From Acidobacteriota bacterium (GTDB lineage Bacteria > Acidobacteriota > Terriglobia > Bryobacterales > Bryobacteraceae), in the NCBI GenBank assembly GCA_018268935.1, contig JAFDVS010000063.1, positions 1 to 41,049 on the forward strand: a DNA stretch of 41,049 bases, in the 5' to 3' direction. A program made the translations under genes and the position numbers. The notes beneath the pieces were generated by a model. It saw nothing but the letters and a program-made list of their open reading frames with translations, was not told the origin of the DNA and did not search any database. This document shows, one piece after another, positions 24,453 to 33,277 of this stretch (position 1 is its first letter; each line of letters opens with the position of its first letter).

Positions 24453-25747
24453 AGCGGCGTCAATTTCTCTCCACGTTATCGCTGGCTCCGTTCGCGGCGC
24501 CGGCGCAAACATCGAAGACCAATATTGTTTTAATCCTCGCCGACGATTTGGGGTATGAGTGCCTGAACTGCTATGGGGGTACTTCATACAAGACACCGAA
24601 TCTCGACAGGATGGCGGCGCAGGGTGTGCGGTTTACGCATGCCTACGCGCAGCCGCTGTGCACGCCCACGCGCGTGCAGTTGATGACAGGGCTCTACAAC
24701 AATCGTAACTGGAAGGCTTTCGGCATCATGGACCCGAAGGAGCACACCTTCGGGCATCGTTTTCAGAAGCTCGGCTATAAGACCGCGATGGCCGGTAAGT
24801 GGCAATTCTGGAGCTACAACCCGCCGGACTTCGAACCGGAATGGCGAGGGAAGGGGATGCTGGCGGAGCAGGCGGGCTTCGATGAATACTGTGTCTGGCA
24901 TGCGCTGCACACGGAGGACAAAGGCTCGCGATATGGCGATCCGACGTATATGGTGAACGGCAAGCTGGTAAAGGAGGAGAAGGATAAGTTTGGTGACGAT
25001 GTTTTTTCCTCGTTCCTGATGAACTTCATGGAGAAGCATCGGAACGAGCCCTTCTTCGTCTACTATCCGATGGCGCTGACGCATGGCCCGTTTAACCCCA
25101 CGCCGCGGAGTGCGAATTGGACCACCGCGCGGCTGAAGAACGATCGCAAGAACTTCGCCGATATGGTTGCCTACATGGACGAGGTGGTGGGGCGCGTGTG
25201 GAAGAAGGTGGAGGATCTGGGCATTGCCGAACGCACGCTGATTCTCTTCTTCAGCGACAACGGCACGGATAAGACCATCACTTCGAAGATGGGAGACAAG
25301 GTGGTGCAGGGCGGCAAAGGGCTGACGACGGATGCCGGCACGCGTGTTCCTTGTATTGGTTATTGGAAGGGGCGCACGCCGGTGGGCAAGGTCTGCGACG
25401 ATCTGGTGGATTCTTCGGATTTCTATCCCACTATTCTCGATGCTGTTGGTGCGAAGCCGGACCGGAAGATGGATGGGCGCAGCTTTCTTCCGCAGTTGCT
25501 CGGTAAGCGCGGCAACCCGCGGGAGTGGACGTATTGCTGGTTCGATCCGCGTCCCGGACATGGCAAAGAGGCCTACACGAAGCTGGTGCAGTACGCTCGC
25601 ACGCAGCGCTACAAGCTCTACGACGATGGACGGTTCTACGATGTGCCGAACGATGTTCTGGAGCAGCGTCCGCTGCCTGCCAGCGCCGGTGGAGAGGCAG
25701 GCGAGGCGCGGAAGAAGCTTCAGGCCGTGCTGCAGGCAATGCGGTAA
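24449..25747 (+). CDS. Exported sulfatase (arylsulfatase/choline-sulfatase family)
   Basis: This 432-residue sulfatase hydrolyses a sulfate ester outside the cytoplasm. The leader MKRRQFLSTLSLAPFAAPAQ is Tat-like. NIVLILADDLGYE (25-37, Asp32 and Asp33 for calcium) and LCTPTRVQLMTGLY (70-83) follow. The motif C71-T-P-T-R75 is the CxPxR signature whose cysteine becomes formylglycine. The needed maturation enzyme is not in this window. FVYYPMALTHGPF, FFSDNGTD (calcium and catalytic Asp/Asn) and KMDGRSFLPQL are further sulfatase signatures. The substrate could be a sulfated glycan, and a GH95 fucosidase lies elsewhere in the window, but no gene here proves it. ATGA overlap with the amidohydrolase. 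Confidence 0.93.
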   Translation: MKRRQFLSTLSLAPFAAPAQTSKTNIVLILADDLGYECLNCYGGTSYKTPNLDRMAAQGVRFTHAYAQPLCTPTRVQLMTGLYNNRNWKAFGIMDPKEHTFGHRFQKLGYKTAMAGKWQFWSYNPPDFEPEWRGKGMLAEQAGFDEYCVWHALHTEDKGSRYGDPTYMVNGKLVKEEKDKFGDDVFSSFLMNFMEKHRNEPFFVYYPMALTHGPFNPTPRSANWTTARLKNDRKNFADMVAYMDEVVGRVWKKVEDLGIAERTLILFFSDNGTDKTITSKMGDKVVQGGKGLTTDAGTRVPCIGYWKGRTPVGKVCDDLVDSSDFYPTILDAVGAKPDRKMDGRSFLPQLLGKRGNPREWTYCWFDPRPGHGKEAYTKLVQYARTQRYKLYDDGRFYDVPNDVLEQRPLPASAGGEAGEARKKLQAVLQAMR

Positions 25748-25768
25748 CGCGATATGCTGCGGAGTGCA

Positions 25769-27205
25769 ATGATGACTCGCAGACAAGCCCTGGGTGCGCT
25801 CAGCGCCGCCGCGTTGTATGGCAAGGAGACGCCGGCTGATCATTTCGCCACTGGCGTGAAGGTGGGTGAGATTACTCCCACGGGCGTGGTGATATGGACA
25901 CGCCGTACGAAGACAGCTAAGCGCAACGATGCCGGTATCGTGCGCAAAGGCGGAGGCAAGGAAGCGAAGTTTCTTGCTCCCGGCACCGATCTGGCGACGC
26001 TGGAAGGCGCGGCGCTGGGCGGCAACGGGTATGCGCGGCTGATGGTGGAATCCGTTTCCGGCCGGGAGAAGAAGCGCACGGTGAATTGGGTGGATCTGGA
26101 CGCGGGCGCCGATTTCGCGCATCAGTTTCGTTTGAGCGACCTTTCGCCGGCCACTCACTACAAGTTCGCGATTGAGACTGCCGCGGCGAAGGGCAAGTCC
26201 GCCGACGGTGTGTTGACGGGTTCGTTCCGCACCGCGCCGCGCGAGACGGACAAGGTGGCCGTGCAGTTCGCACTGTCTTCGTGCCAGAAGTACAGCCAGC
26301 AGGATCGCGAAGACGGGTTCTGGATTTACGATGCGCTGGAGAAACTGAAGCCCGCGTTCCTGGTGTCGTGCGGTGACAACGTCTACTACGATTCCGACGA
26401 TCCGGTGGCGACGTCGGTGGAGATTGCGCGCTATCACTGGGATCGCATGTTCAGCCTGCCCACGTTGCATAACTGTTTGCGCACGGTGCCCGCATATTTT
26501 CAGAAGGACGATCACGATCTGATGAGCGACGATTGCTTTCCCGGCATGAAGGCGCCGAAGCAACCGGATTTCAGTTTCGTCGCCGGGCAGAAGTTGTTTC
26601 GCCAGCAGATTCCCGCGCCGATGGATGCGCAGCCGCTGTATCGACGTTTTCGCTGGGGGACGGATTTGGAAGTGTGGCTGCCCGACAGCCGGGATTTCCG
26701 CAGCGCCAACGATGCGCCTGATGGACCGGCGAAGAGCATTTGGGGCGAAGCGCAGAAGCAGTGGTTGAAACAATCGTTGGCGCAGAGCACAGCGCGGTGG
26801 AAGTTGATTTTGAATCCGAACCCGATGGTGGGGCCGGACCATGGCCGGAAGAAAGACAACCACGCGAATCCCACGTACGCCACGGAGAGCAAGGAGATGC
26901 GCACCTGGCTGCGCGATCACGTCGGCGGGCAGGTGATCCTGATGAACGGTGATCGCCACTGGCAATATCATTCGGTGGATCCGGAAACCGGTTTGCACGA
27001 ATGGGGCTGCGGCCCGGCGAGCGATTCGCACGCGGTTTCACCGAGCGGCGGCGAGGATAAGCGGTATCACAAGTTTCTCCGCATCAAGGGCGGATTCGTC
27101 ACCGCGCGCGTGGATCCGAATGATAAGGATGCGCCGCTGGTGCTGGAGCATCGCGATGTGCAGGGGCGCGTGGTCTATCGTTCCGTGTACGGAAAGCCGG
27201 CTTAG
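25769..27205 (+). CDS. phoD: PhoD-like phosphatase/phosphodiesterase with Tat leader
   Basis: This 478-residue protein has an N-terminal Tat-like leader (MMTRRQALGALSAAALYG), an N-terminal Ig-like domain (TGVKVGEITPTGVVIWTR) and the metallophosphoesterase core with SCQKY, SCGDNVYYDSDD, YFQKDDHDLMSDDCFPG and NGDRHWQYHS. PhoD proteins bind Fe3+/Ca2+ and release phosphate from phosphodiesters and monoesters in the periplasm. Tat export is normal for the family. ATG 25769 is chosen because GGAG lies 4 bases before it. It follows the sulfatase by 21 bases. With the amidohydrolase and sulfatase it would form a secreted ester-scavenging operon. It converges on the MBL gene with a TTAG overlap. Confidence 0.87.
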   Translation: MMTRRQALGALSAAALYGKETPADHFATGVKVGEITPTGVVIWTRRTKTAKRNDAGIVRKGGGKEAKFLAPGTDLATLEGAALGGNGYARLMVESVSGREKKRTVNWVDLDAGADFAHQFRLSDLSPATHYKFAIETAAAKGKSADGVLTGSFRTAPRETDKVAVQFALSSCQKYSQQDREDGFWIYDALEKLKPAFLVSCGDNVYYDSDDPVATSVEIARYHWDRMFSLPTLHNCLRTVPAYFQKDDHDLMSDDCFPGMKAPKQPDFSFVAGQKLFRQQIPAPMDAQPLYRRFRWGTDLEVWLPDSRDFRSANDAPDGPAKSIWGEAQKQWLKQSLAQSTARWKLILNPNPMVGPDHGRKKDNHANPTYATESKEMRTWLRDHVGGQVILMNGDRHWQYHSVDPETGLHEWGCGPASDSHAVSPSGGEDKRYHKFLRIKGGFVTARVDPNDKDAPLVLEHRDVQGRVVYRSVYGKPA

Positions 27206-27828
27206 CTGAGGAAGGGATTGAAGTCTTTTTCGTGGCCGATGGTGGTGTTCGCGCCATGGCCCGGAATCACGATGGCGTCTTCGGGCAGCACCAGGAGTTT
27301 GGTGTGAATCGAGGACAGAATCTGATGGTGATTGCCGCCGGGAAGATCGGTGCGGCCGATGGATTCCTGAAACAGCGTATCGCCCGCCACCAGCTTTTTT
27401 TCGCCCGGAATCCACAGGCACATGCTGCCCTGCGTATGCCCCGGTGTGTGTAGCACATGAAACTCGCGATCGCTGAGGGCGAGTGAATCGCCCTCCTTCG
27501 GATGGTGGTCGATTTCGGTGCGCGGCGGGGTGGGCATACGGAGCCACGCGGCCTGCGTGTCCAGATGATTGTAGAGTCCTTCGTCGTTTTCGTGCATCCA
27601 AACAGGTGCTCCGGTGAGCGCCTTCATTCTTTGTGCACCGCCGATGTGGTCGATGTGCGCGTGCGTGATGACGATGGCTTTTACCTTCAACTGGTGTTTG
27701 TCCAGGATGGCCACAATGGCATCGATGTTGTCGCCGGGATCGACCACAATGGCTTCGCGCGTAGTTTCGTCGCCGAAGATGGAGCAGTTGCACTGGAGCA
27801 TGCCGACGGGCAGAATTTCATGAATCAT
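27202..27828 (-). CDS. MBL-fold metallo-hydrolase (glyoxalase II-like)
   Basis: This 208-residue beta-lactamase-fold hydrolase of the YcbL/glyoxalase II type carries ITHAHIDHIGG at 54-64 (His56, His58, Asp60, His61), LHTPGHTQGSMCLW with the third histidine, LVAGDTLFQESIGRTDLPGG with the bridging aspartate, and VIPGHGANTTIG with the last histidine. The dinuclear zinc or iron site is thus complete. The natural substrate is probably a thioester such as S-lactoylglutathione or a related thiol conjugate. No signal peptide is seen, so it is cytosolic. TGTAAT (27845-27840, minus strand) is a possible -10 box that would give a very short leader. It is divergent from a small membrane protein 25 bases away. 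Confidence 0.92.
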   Translation of the reverse strand: MIHEILPVGMLQCNCSIFGDETTREAIVVDPGDNIDAIVAILDKHQLKVKAIVITHAHIDHIGGAQRMKALTGAPVWMHENDEGLYNHLDTQAAWLRMPTPPRTEIDHHPKEGDSLALSDREFHVLHTPGHTQGSMCLWIPGEKKLVAGDTLFQESIGRTDLPGGNHHQILSSIHTKLLVLPEDAIVIPGHGANTTIGHEKDFNPFLS

Positions 27829-27853
27829 ATTGGGAGGCGATTACACTAAGATT

Positions 27854-28273
27854 ATGGACTTTCTGGCAGTGGCCATGCGCTGGGCGCATATCGCATCGAT
27901 GGCGTTCGTAGTGGGCGGAGCATTTTACGCCCGATTTGTTTTGGCTCCGGCGACGGAGGGATGGACGGAAGCCGAGCGGGTGAAACTGGGAGACCGGATC
28001 GCCAACACGCTGCGTCCGGTGATGATGATCGCGGTGGTGGTGCTGCTGCTCTCCGGCACGTTCAACCTGCTGCGCAAGACGAACCTGCCCGCCGGGTATC
28101 ACATGTGGTTCGGGATCAAGGCGCTATTTGCGCTGCATGTGCTGGGCGTGTCGATGCTGCTGGGGCGGCCGGGCGTCGCTTTGGCGAAGCGCGTGCGGTG
28201 GCTTACCGGGATCGCCGCCAGCGGCGCCGTGGTGATGCTGATTTCCGCCGTACTGAGGGCGATGCAGCAATGA
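27854..28273 (+). CDS. Small integral membrane protein (CopD/DUF4149-like)
   Basis: This 139-residue protein has four predicted transmembrane helices: about 5-25 (AVAMRWAHIASMAFVVGGAFY), 55-75, 85-104 and 115-135. The shape and the opening W-H-x(6)-GG-F-x-R resemble CopD-like and DUF4149 membrane proteins, which are tied to copper or heme trafficking. Conserved His11 and His108-like positions are visible, but assignment is uncertain. ATG 27854 is chosen because homology-like sequence starts there; an upstream TTG at 27830 would add eight residues. It overlaps the ygfZ gene by ATGA, so the two are coupled. YgfZ helps iron-sulfur assembly, so a metal-handling role is possible but unproven. Confidence 0.75.
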   Translation: MDFLAVAMRWAHIASMAFVVGGAFYARFVLAPATEGWTEAERVKLGDRIANTLRPVMMIAVVVLLLSGTFNLLRKTNLPAGYHMWFGIKALFALHVLGVSMLLGRPGVALAKRVRWLTGIAASGAVVMLISAVLRAMQQ

Positions 28274-29163
28274 GCGGCTATCAGGCTTTACGCGAAGGCG
28301 TGGCGTGGCTCGACCTGGATGGCCGCGGACGGTTTCGGGCGGCAGGCGAAGATCGGGCACGGCTGTTGCATGCGATGACCACGAATCATATTCAGCAGTT
28401 GCAGCCGGGTGCGAGTTGCTATGCGTTTTTCCTTAATGACAAGGGTCGAATTCTTGGCGACGCGAACATTCTCAACCTGGGAGAATCGCTGCTGATTGAT
28501 ACAGAGGGCCCATCGCACGATGTGTTGTTCCAGCACCTGGATAAGTTCATCATTGCCGATGATGTGACCCTGGAAGACGCACGCGAGGATACGGCTGCCA
28601 TTGGCGTGGAAGGGCCGCAGGCGGACGGGTTGCGTGGCGAACTGGAGGGCTTTACGATTGGAGCTTTCAGTTGCGCAGGCGCGGGGTTTCGCGTGTACGT
28701 GCCGCGGGCGGGCAAGCAGGGGTTGATTGACCGTTTGGAGCAACTGGGCGCGGTGGCTGCATCGGCGGAAGACCAAAACATTGTGCGCCTGGAACGTTTC
28801 CGGCCGGTGTACGGATTGGATTTCAATGATAAGCATCTGGTGCATGAGACGCAGTTGCTCCATGCCGTGCACTTCACCAAGGGCTGCTACCTGGGGCAGG
28901 AGATTGTGGAGCGTGTGCGATCGCGGGGGCAGGTGCACCGGTTGCTGGTTCCGTTATATGTGGATGGTGCGAATGCTCCCTCGCCGGGCTCGCCGGTGAT
29001 GGCGGGCGAAATGGCTGCGGGGGAAACCATGTCGGCGGCTTACTCGCCGAGTGTGGGACGCAGTATCGCGTTTGCCGTGCTGCGCTCAGACTATGCGAAG
29101 CCCGGAACACAATTGACGGTGAACAACGCGGGGGCCGAAGTGGCGGCGGCGAAAGGCGTGTGA
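28270..29163 (+). CDS. ygfZ: YgfZ/GcvT-type folate-binding protein (Fe-S cluster assembly)
   Basis: This 297-residue protein of the YgfZ/IBA57 family is a tetrahydrofolate-binding factor that supports assembly or repair of certain [4Fe-4S] enzymes. The core matches the family: GRFRAAGEDRARLLHAMTTNH near the N-terminus, FLNDKGRILGDANIL in the middle, and the signature HFTKGCYLGQEIVERV (KGCYxGQE) at about 201-216. The cysteine in the signature is the essential one. The start overlaps the preceding stop as ATGA. It ends in GTGA shared with the SpoIID gene, giving a tightly coupled run of three genes. Confidence 0.93.
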   Translation: MSGYQALREGVAWLDLDGRGRFRAAGEDRARLLHAMTTNHIQQLQPGASCYAFFLNDKGRILGDANILNLGESLLIDTEGPSHDVLFQHLDKFIIADDVTLEDAREDTAAIGVEGPQADGLRGELEGFTIGAFSCAGAGFRVYVPRAGKQGLIDRLEQLGAVAASAEDQNIVRLERFRPVYGLDFNDKHLVHETQLLHAVHFTKGCYLGQEIVERVRSRGQVHRLLVPLYVDGANAPSPGSPVMAGEMAAGETMSAAYSPSVGRSIAFAVLRSDYAKPGTQLTVNNAGAEVAAAKGV

Positions 29164-30065
29164 CCACTGTTCTGCTGCAGGTGTTTTCGTTGTTCGCGAT
29201 CACTGACCTGCAGGTGGAGGCGACTTCACTGCGTTTGGCGGGGCAGATGCTGCCGGAAGTTTCGAAGTTGACGGCTCGCGGCGGGCAGGTGTGCGCCGGG
29301 ACGCTGTGCGGAGCGGCGTTGCGTAGCCAGGGCGGCGTGGTGCGGCTCCGCATCGCAGGTAAGATCGATCGCAGCTATCCCGGTGATGTGGAGATCACGG
29401 CGCGCGAGGGGAAACTGAGCGCCGTGGTTCGCATGGATCTGGAAAACGCCGTGGCTGCCGTCGTCGCGGCCGAGATGCCGGATGGCGCGGCACAGGCGCA
29501 GTATGCGCAGGCAGTGGCGGCACGCTCGTATTACGCGGCGCAGAAGGGCCGGCACACGGGCGCGGATTTCTGTGACAGCACGCATTGCCAGTTTCTTACC
29601 GTGGCCACCGATGCTTCGCGAAGTGCCGCACTCCGCACGCGGGGCCAGGTGCTGCGCTATCGCAACGAGCCAGTGGCGGCGATGTATTTCCGCAGTTGCG
29701 GCGGACGCACGAAGCGCGCGGAGGAAGTGAAATTGCCTGGGGCGGCGTATCCGTTCGCCGCGGTGGAATGCCGCACCTGCCTGCGTGAACCCTACACGTG
29801 GGAGTCGGAAGTGCCGGGCGCTTTGTTCCGTGAAGGGCCATCGGAGGCGCTGCGCCTTGAGTTGACGCGGCGCTTCGGGTGGAATCGTATGCCGTCGAAC
29901 GACTACACCGCGGAAGCGCGTGGGGAAACACTGGTGCTGCGCGGTAAGGGGCAGGGGCACGGTGTGGGGATGTGCCAGCGCGGCGCACTCGGTCTTGCAG
30001 CGGCCGGAGAGGACTATCGGGCCATCCTCAGCCACTACTTTCCAGGAGCAAGGATTGGGGACTGA
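29160..30065 (+). CDS. SpoIID/LytB-domain protein (probable peptidoglycan lytic transglycosylase)
   Basis: This 301-residue protein has a SpoIID core. The segment LENAVAAVVAAEMPDGAAQAQYAQAVAARSYYAAQKG (about 98-134) contains the catalytic-type Glu in AAEMP. It continues with DFCDSTHCQFLTVA, YFRSCGGRTKRAEEV, and GKGQGHGVGMCQRGALGLAAAGEDYRAILSHYFPG at the C-terminus. SpoIID cleaves denuded glycan strands during sporulation. In non-sporulating Gram-negatives, homologues are wall-remodelling enzymes. The N-terminus is a short hydrophobic segment (VLLQVFSLFAI) that may be a signal sequence. The start is GTG at 29160, overlapping the ygfZ stop by GTGA. A TonB-dependent receptor follows after 20 bases. 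Confidence 0.88.
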   Translation: MTTVLLQVFSLFAITDLQVEATSLRLAGQMLPEVSKLTARGGQVCAGTLCGAALRSQGGVVRLRIAGKIDRSYPGDVEITAREGKLSAVVRMDLENAVAAVVAAEMPDGAAQAQYAQAVAARSYYAAQKGRHTGADFCDSTHCQFLTVATDASRSAALRTRGQVLRYRNEPVAAMYFRSCGGRTKRAEEVKLPGAAYPFAAVECRTCLREPYTWESEVPGALFREGPSEALRLELTRRFGWNRMPSNDYTAEARGETLVLRGKGQGHGVGMCQRGALGLAAAGEDYRAILSHYFPGARIGD

Positions 30066-30072
30066 CGTGTCA
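30063..30072 (+). promoter_or_regulatory. Small dyad TGAC-GT-GTCA before the TonB-dependent receptor
   Basis: TGAC (30063-30066) and GTCA (30069-30072) form a short dyad 14 bases before the receptor ATG. CAGAAT (30071-30076) could be a weak -10 box. A regulator site is possible, but ten bases is little evidence, and the receptor may also be read through from the upstream genes. Confidence 0.25.
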
Positions 30073-30085
30073 GAATAGAAGTATC

Positions 30086-33000
30086 ATGCTTCATTCCGTC
30101 TTCCTATTCCTGCTGCTTGTGTGCTCAGCCATGGCTCAGTCGCCGCTGGGCACAGTGACCGGATTGACCGTCGATCCGGCACAGGCCGCGGTGCCGAACG
30201 CAACCATTACTTTGACCTCCGCCGATACCGGCCTCAAACGCGAAGTCACCACCAACGACACGGGCGTGTTCACGTTTCCCAATCTGCCGCCGGGCCGCTA
30301 CAAGCTGGCCGCGCAGGCGAGCGGATTCCGGCAGTTGGAGACTCCGGTATTTGAACTGGCTGCCTATCGCACGGTGCGGCAGGATCTGCGCTTTGAACTG
30401 CAGGCATCGGCCACGGAAGTGACCGTGACGGCGCTGGCTTCCACCGTGGTGCAAACGGAATCGCCGTCCATTGCCACGGGCCTCAGCAGCAAGCAACTGA
30501 TCGAACTGCCGACCAATCTGCGCAGCGTGTTCAACAATGCCGGCGATTCGGGATTGATCTTCAGCATGATGCCGCTGACGATTCCGGGCGTGGTGCAAGT
30601 GGGTGCGGGCGCGGCCTGGATTGTGCCGGGCGGCGGCCAGAACGGGACGCGCCTGAAGGTGGATGGCATCGAAACCAACTTCGGAAATTTCGGCGGGCCT
30701 GATCCGGTATCGCAGCCGTCGTTTGAATCGGTGGAGGAGTTCACGGCGAACCTCAACGCCAACCGCGCCGAGTTCAGCGGCATCGGCAACGTCACTACGG
30801 TGACGAAGTCCGGAACGAACCAGTTCCACGGAGGCATCTTCTGGTATGCGAAGAACAGCGCCTTCGATGCGCGCAACGCGTTCCAGGCGTCGAAGCCGTT
30901 CCAGAACATCCACAACTTTGGTGGCACGTTCGGCGGGCCGATCCAGAAGGACAAAACGTTCTTCCAGTTGACGTATGACCAGACGCACGGCTCGCGAGCC
31001 TATCTGTTCAATGCCAATGTGCCGACGGTGGCGCAGCGCGCGGGCGATTTCACCGGCGCCGCGGCGATTCGCAATCCGCTCAATAACCAGCCCTACGCCA
31101 ATAACCGCATTCCCACGGCGCAGATCACCTCGCAGGCACAAAAAGCGATGGAATTGTTTTTTCCGCTGCCGAACTTCGGCCCTGCCTCGCTGACGGCCGG
31201 CAACTATCGCGATGTGTTCAACGGGCCGGAGGATCACCGCATCATGGAAATGCGCGTCGATCACCACATCAACTCAAAGCAAAGCGCCTTCTTCCGTTAT
31301 CAGAACAAGAACCACGACTACAAGATCCCTGGCGCGCGCAGCCCGTTGCCGCCGAGTTCCGTGGGTACGTCCACCAATCTGCGGAATGTCCATTTCTTTA
31401 CCGTCGGCCACGTAGCCACAATCAGCCCTTCGCTGTTCAACGAATTCCGCGCGGGCAACGTGGTGCTGTCGTCGAAATCGGATTCGAACGTGAAGGGGCA
31501 GCCGCTGCTCGATCAGATCGGGATTCGGGGCCTTTCGCCGCGGCCGGGCATCAACGGTGTGCCGAACATCTCCATCGCGGGATTGAGCAACGTCACGCAG
31601 GCATTGCTGAATCCGGTGAACGACGGCCACACGCAGTTCTCCGATAACCTGACGTGGGTTCGCGGGAAGCACACGGCGAAGTTCGGCTTCGAATTCGTGC
31701 GCTGGTATGTGAATCGCTACATGCCCGTGTCCACGGCCGTGTTCGGCAATTTCAGCTTTACCAATCGCTTCAGTAATAATCCGGTGGCTGATTTCCTTCT
31801 TGGCCTGCCGACGACGGTGACGCGCATGGATCCGTACCTGGCGCAGTACAGCCGCTGGAACAACATTGCCTTCTACGCGCAAGACGATTTCAAGATGACG
31901 CCGCGCCTCACGCTGAGCTACGGTGTGCGGTACGAATACAACCAGCCGATCACGGTGCGCGACGATAACTTCTATTCGTTCGATCCGGCAAACGGGAACA
32001 TCATCATCCCGAGCAGCAAGGCGCTGGAAACGTTCAGTCCGGAATGGCCGCGCACGCTGCCGGTGGTAACCGCCGACAAGATGGGCGTGAATCGCACGCT
32101 GCGCAAGACCGACCGCAACAATTTCGCCCCGCGCTTCGGCTTCTCTTATCAGATGGGCAATGATGCGAAAACCGTGCTGCGCGGCGGCTGGGGCATTTAC
32201 TACGCCCCGTTCTCCGGCGCCGTGACGGGATCGCTGGCCGCTGGTCCGTTCTCCCTCACCGGCAGTTCCAACAACGTGATCAACAACGGTGTGCCGGTAT
32301 TTACTTTTGCTGCTCCGTTCGCCGCTCCGACCACGCCGGGAACGCTGAATTTGAACGGTGTGGTGCCTGACCTGCGCAACAGCTATGCGATGGAGTACAA
32401 CTTCTCCATCGAGCGGGAACTGAGCAAAGCGCTCGGTGTGCGGTTGAGCTACATCGGGGCGAAAGCGACGCAGTTGCCCTATCAGCGCAACATCAATCAG
32501 CCGCGCGCTTCACGCAACGCCGCGCGCCGCCCGCTGCCGCAGTACAACAACCTTATCTATGCCGAAAACGGCGCCAACAGCCTCTATAGCGGACTGCAGG
32601 CGCAGGTGACACGGCGCTTCGCACTCGGCCTGCAATTCAGCTCCGCCTGGACATGGGCGAAGCAACTGAGCGAAGTGGATGACACGGGCAGCGCCGATCT
32701 GAACACGACGATCGAAGATGCCTACGACCGCGCGCGCGATCGCGCCGATGTGTACGCGGTGCCGCGCCATCAGTGGATGAATCAGGCGCTGTATGAACTG
32801 CCGCTGGGCAAGGGGCTCATCCGCGGCGGCTGGCAGTTGAACGCGTTGATCAACGTGCAGACCGGCAACTTCCTCAATCCGCAGTTCGCCGGACCCGATC
32901 CGTCGAACACGTTCAACTTCGGCGGCCGGCCGGACCTGATCAAGACGATCGACTATCCGCGGACCATGGCGACCTGGTATGACCGCAATGCGTTCGCCAC

Positions 33001-33277
33001 GCCGCAGACCGGCTCCTTCGGCAACGCGGCGCGCAACAGCATCGTGGGACCTGGCTACTCACTGTTCAACCTCGGATTGTCGAAGAACATGACGTTTGAA
33101 AAGGCGGGTACGGTGCAGATTGCGGTGTCGTTCCAGAACGCGATCAACCATGTGAACCTGGGGCAACCGAACACGACGGTGTCTACTGTGCAAGGCGGCA
33201 CGATTACGGGTGCGCACATTTTCCCGGCGGCAGGCAGCCCGCGCACCGGCCAATTGAGCCTGCGATGGAGTTTCTGA
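30086..33277 (+). CDS. TonB-dependent receptor with carboxypeptidase-regulatory-like domain (Oar type)
   Basis: This 1063-residue outer-membrane protein starts with a signal peptide (MLHSVFLFLLLVCSAMA) and an Ig-like carboxypeptidase-regulatory domain at about 20-110 (GTVTGLTVDPAQAAVPNATITLTS, FPNLPPGRYKLAAQASGF). A plug-like region follows (about 125-300, including KVDGIETNFG and VTTVTKSGTNQFHGGIFWYAKNSAFDARN). The rest is a beta barrel ending in the aromatic LSLRWSF typical of outer-membrane insertion. The substrate is unknown; such receptors are numerous in Acidobacteriota and no SusD, FecR or sigma factor is nearby. The stop overlaps the next gene as TGATG, so an M20 peptidase is co-expressed, suggesting peptides as a possible cargo. 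Confidence 0.92.
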   Translation: MLHSVFLFLLLVCSAMAQSPLGTVTGLTVDPAQAAVPNATITLTSADTGLKREVTTNDTGVFTFPNLPPGRYKLAAQASGFRQLETPVFELAAYRTVRQDLRFELQASATEVTVTALASTVVQTESPSIATGLSSKQLIELPTNLRSVFNNAGDSGLIFSMMPLTIPGVVQVGAGAAWIVPGGGQNGTRLKVDGIETNFGNFGGPDPVSQPSFESVEEFTANLNANRAEFSGIGNVTTVTKSGTNQFHGGIFWYAKNSAFDARNAFQASKPFQNIHNFGGTFGGPIQKDKTFFQLTYDQTHGSRAYLFNANVPTVAQRAGDFTGAAAIRNPLNNQPYANNRIPTAQITSQAQKAMELFFPLPNFGPASLTAGNYRDVFNGPEDHRIMEMRVDHHINSKQSAFFRYQNKNHDYKIPGARSPLPPSSVGTSTNLRNVHFFTVGHVATISPSLFNEFRAGNVVLSSKSDSNVKGQPLLDQIGIRGLSPRPGINGVPNISIAGLSNVTQALLNPVNDGHTQFSDNLTWVRGKHTAKFGFEFVRWYVNRYMPVSTAVFGNFSFTNRFSNNPVADFLLGLPTTVTRMDPYLAQYSRWNNIAFYAQDDFKMTPRLTLSYGVRYEYNQPITVRDDNFYSFDPANGNIIIPSSKALETFSPEWPRTLPVVTADKMGVNRTLRKTDRNNFAPRFGFSYQMGNDAKTVLRGGWGIYYAPFSGAVTGSLAAGPFSLTGSSNNVINNGVPVFTFAAPFAAPTTPGTLNLNGVVPDLRNSYAMEYNFSIERELSKALGVRLSYIGAKATQLPYQRNINQPRASRNAARRPLPQYNNLIYAENGANSLYSGLQAQVTRRFALGLQFSSAWTWAKQLSEVDDTGSADLNTTIEDAYDRARDRADVYAVPRHQWMNQALYELPLGKGLIRGGWQLNALINVQTGNFLNPQFAGPDPSNTFNFGGRPDLIKTIDYPRTMATWYDRNAFATPQTGSFGNAARNSIVGPGYSLFNLGLSKNMTFEKAGTVQIAVSFQNAINHVNLGQPNTTVSTVQGGTITGAHIFPAAGSPRTGQLSLRWSF

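Noticed and set aside
24584..27031. 815-codon open frame on the minus strand opposite the sulfatase and PhoD genes
   Set aside because: Both plus-strand proteins have clear catalytic motifs. The minus-strand product is low in structure and rich in Arg, His and Pro.
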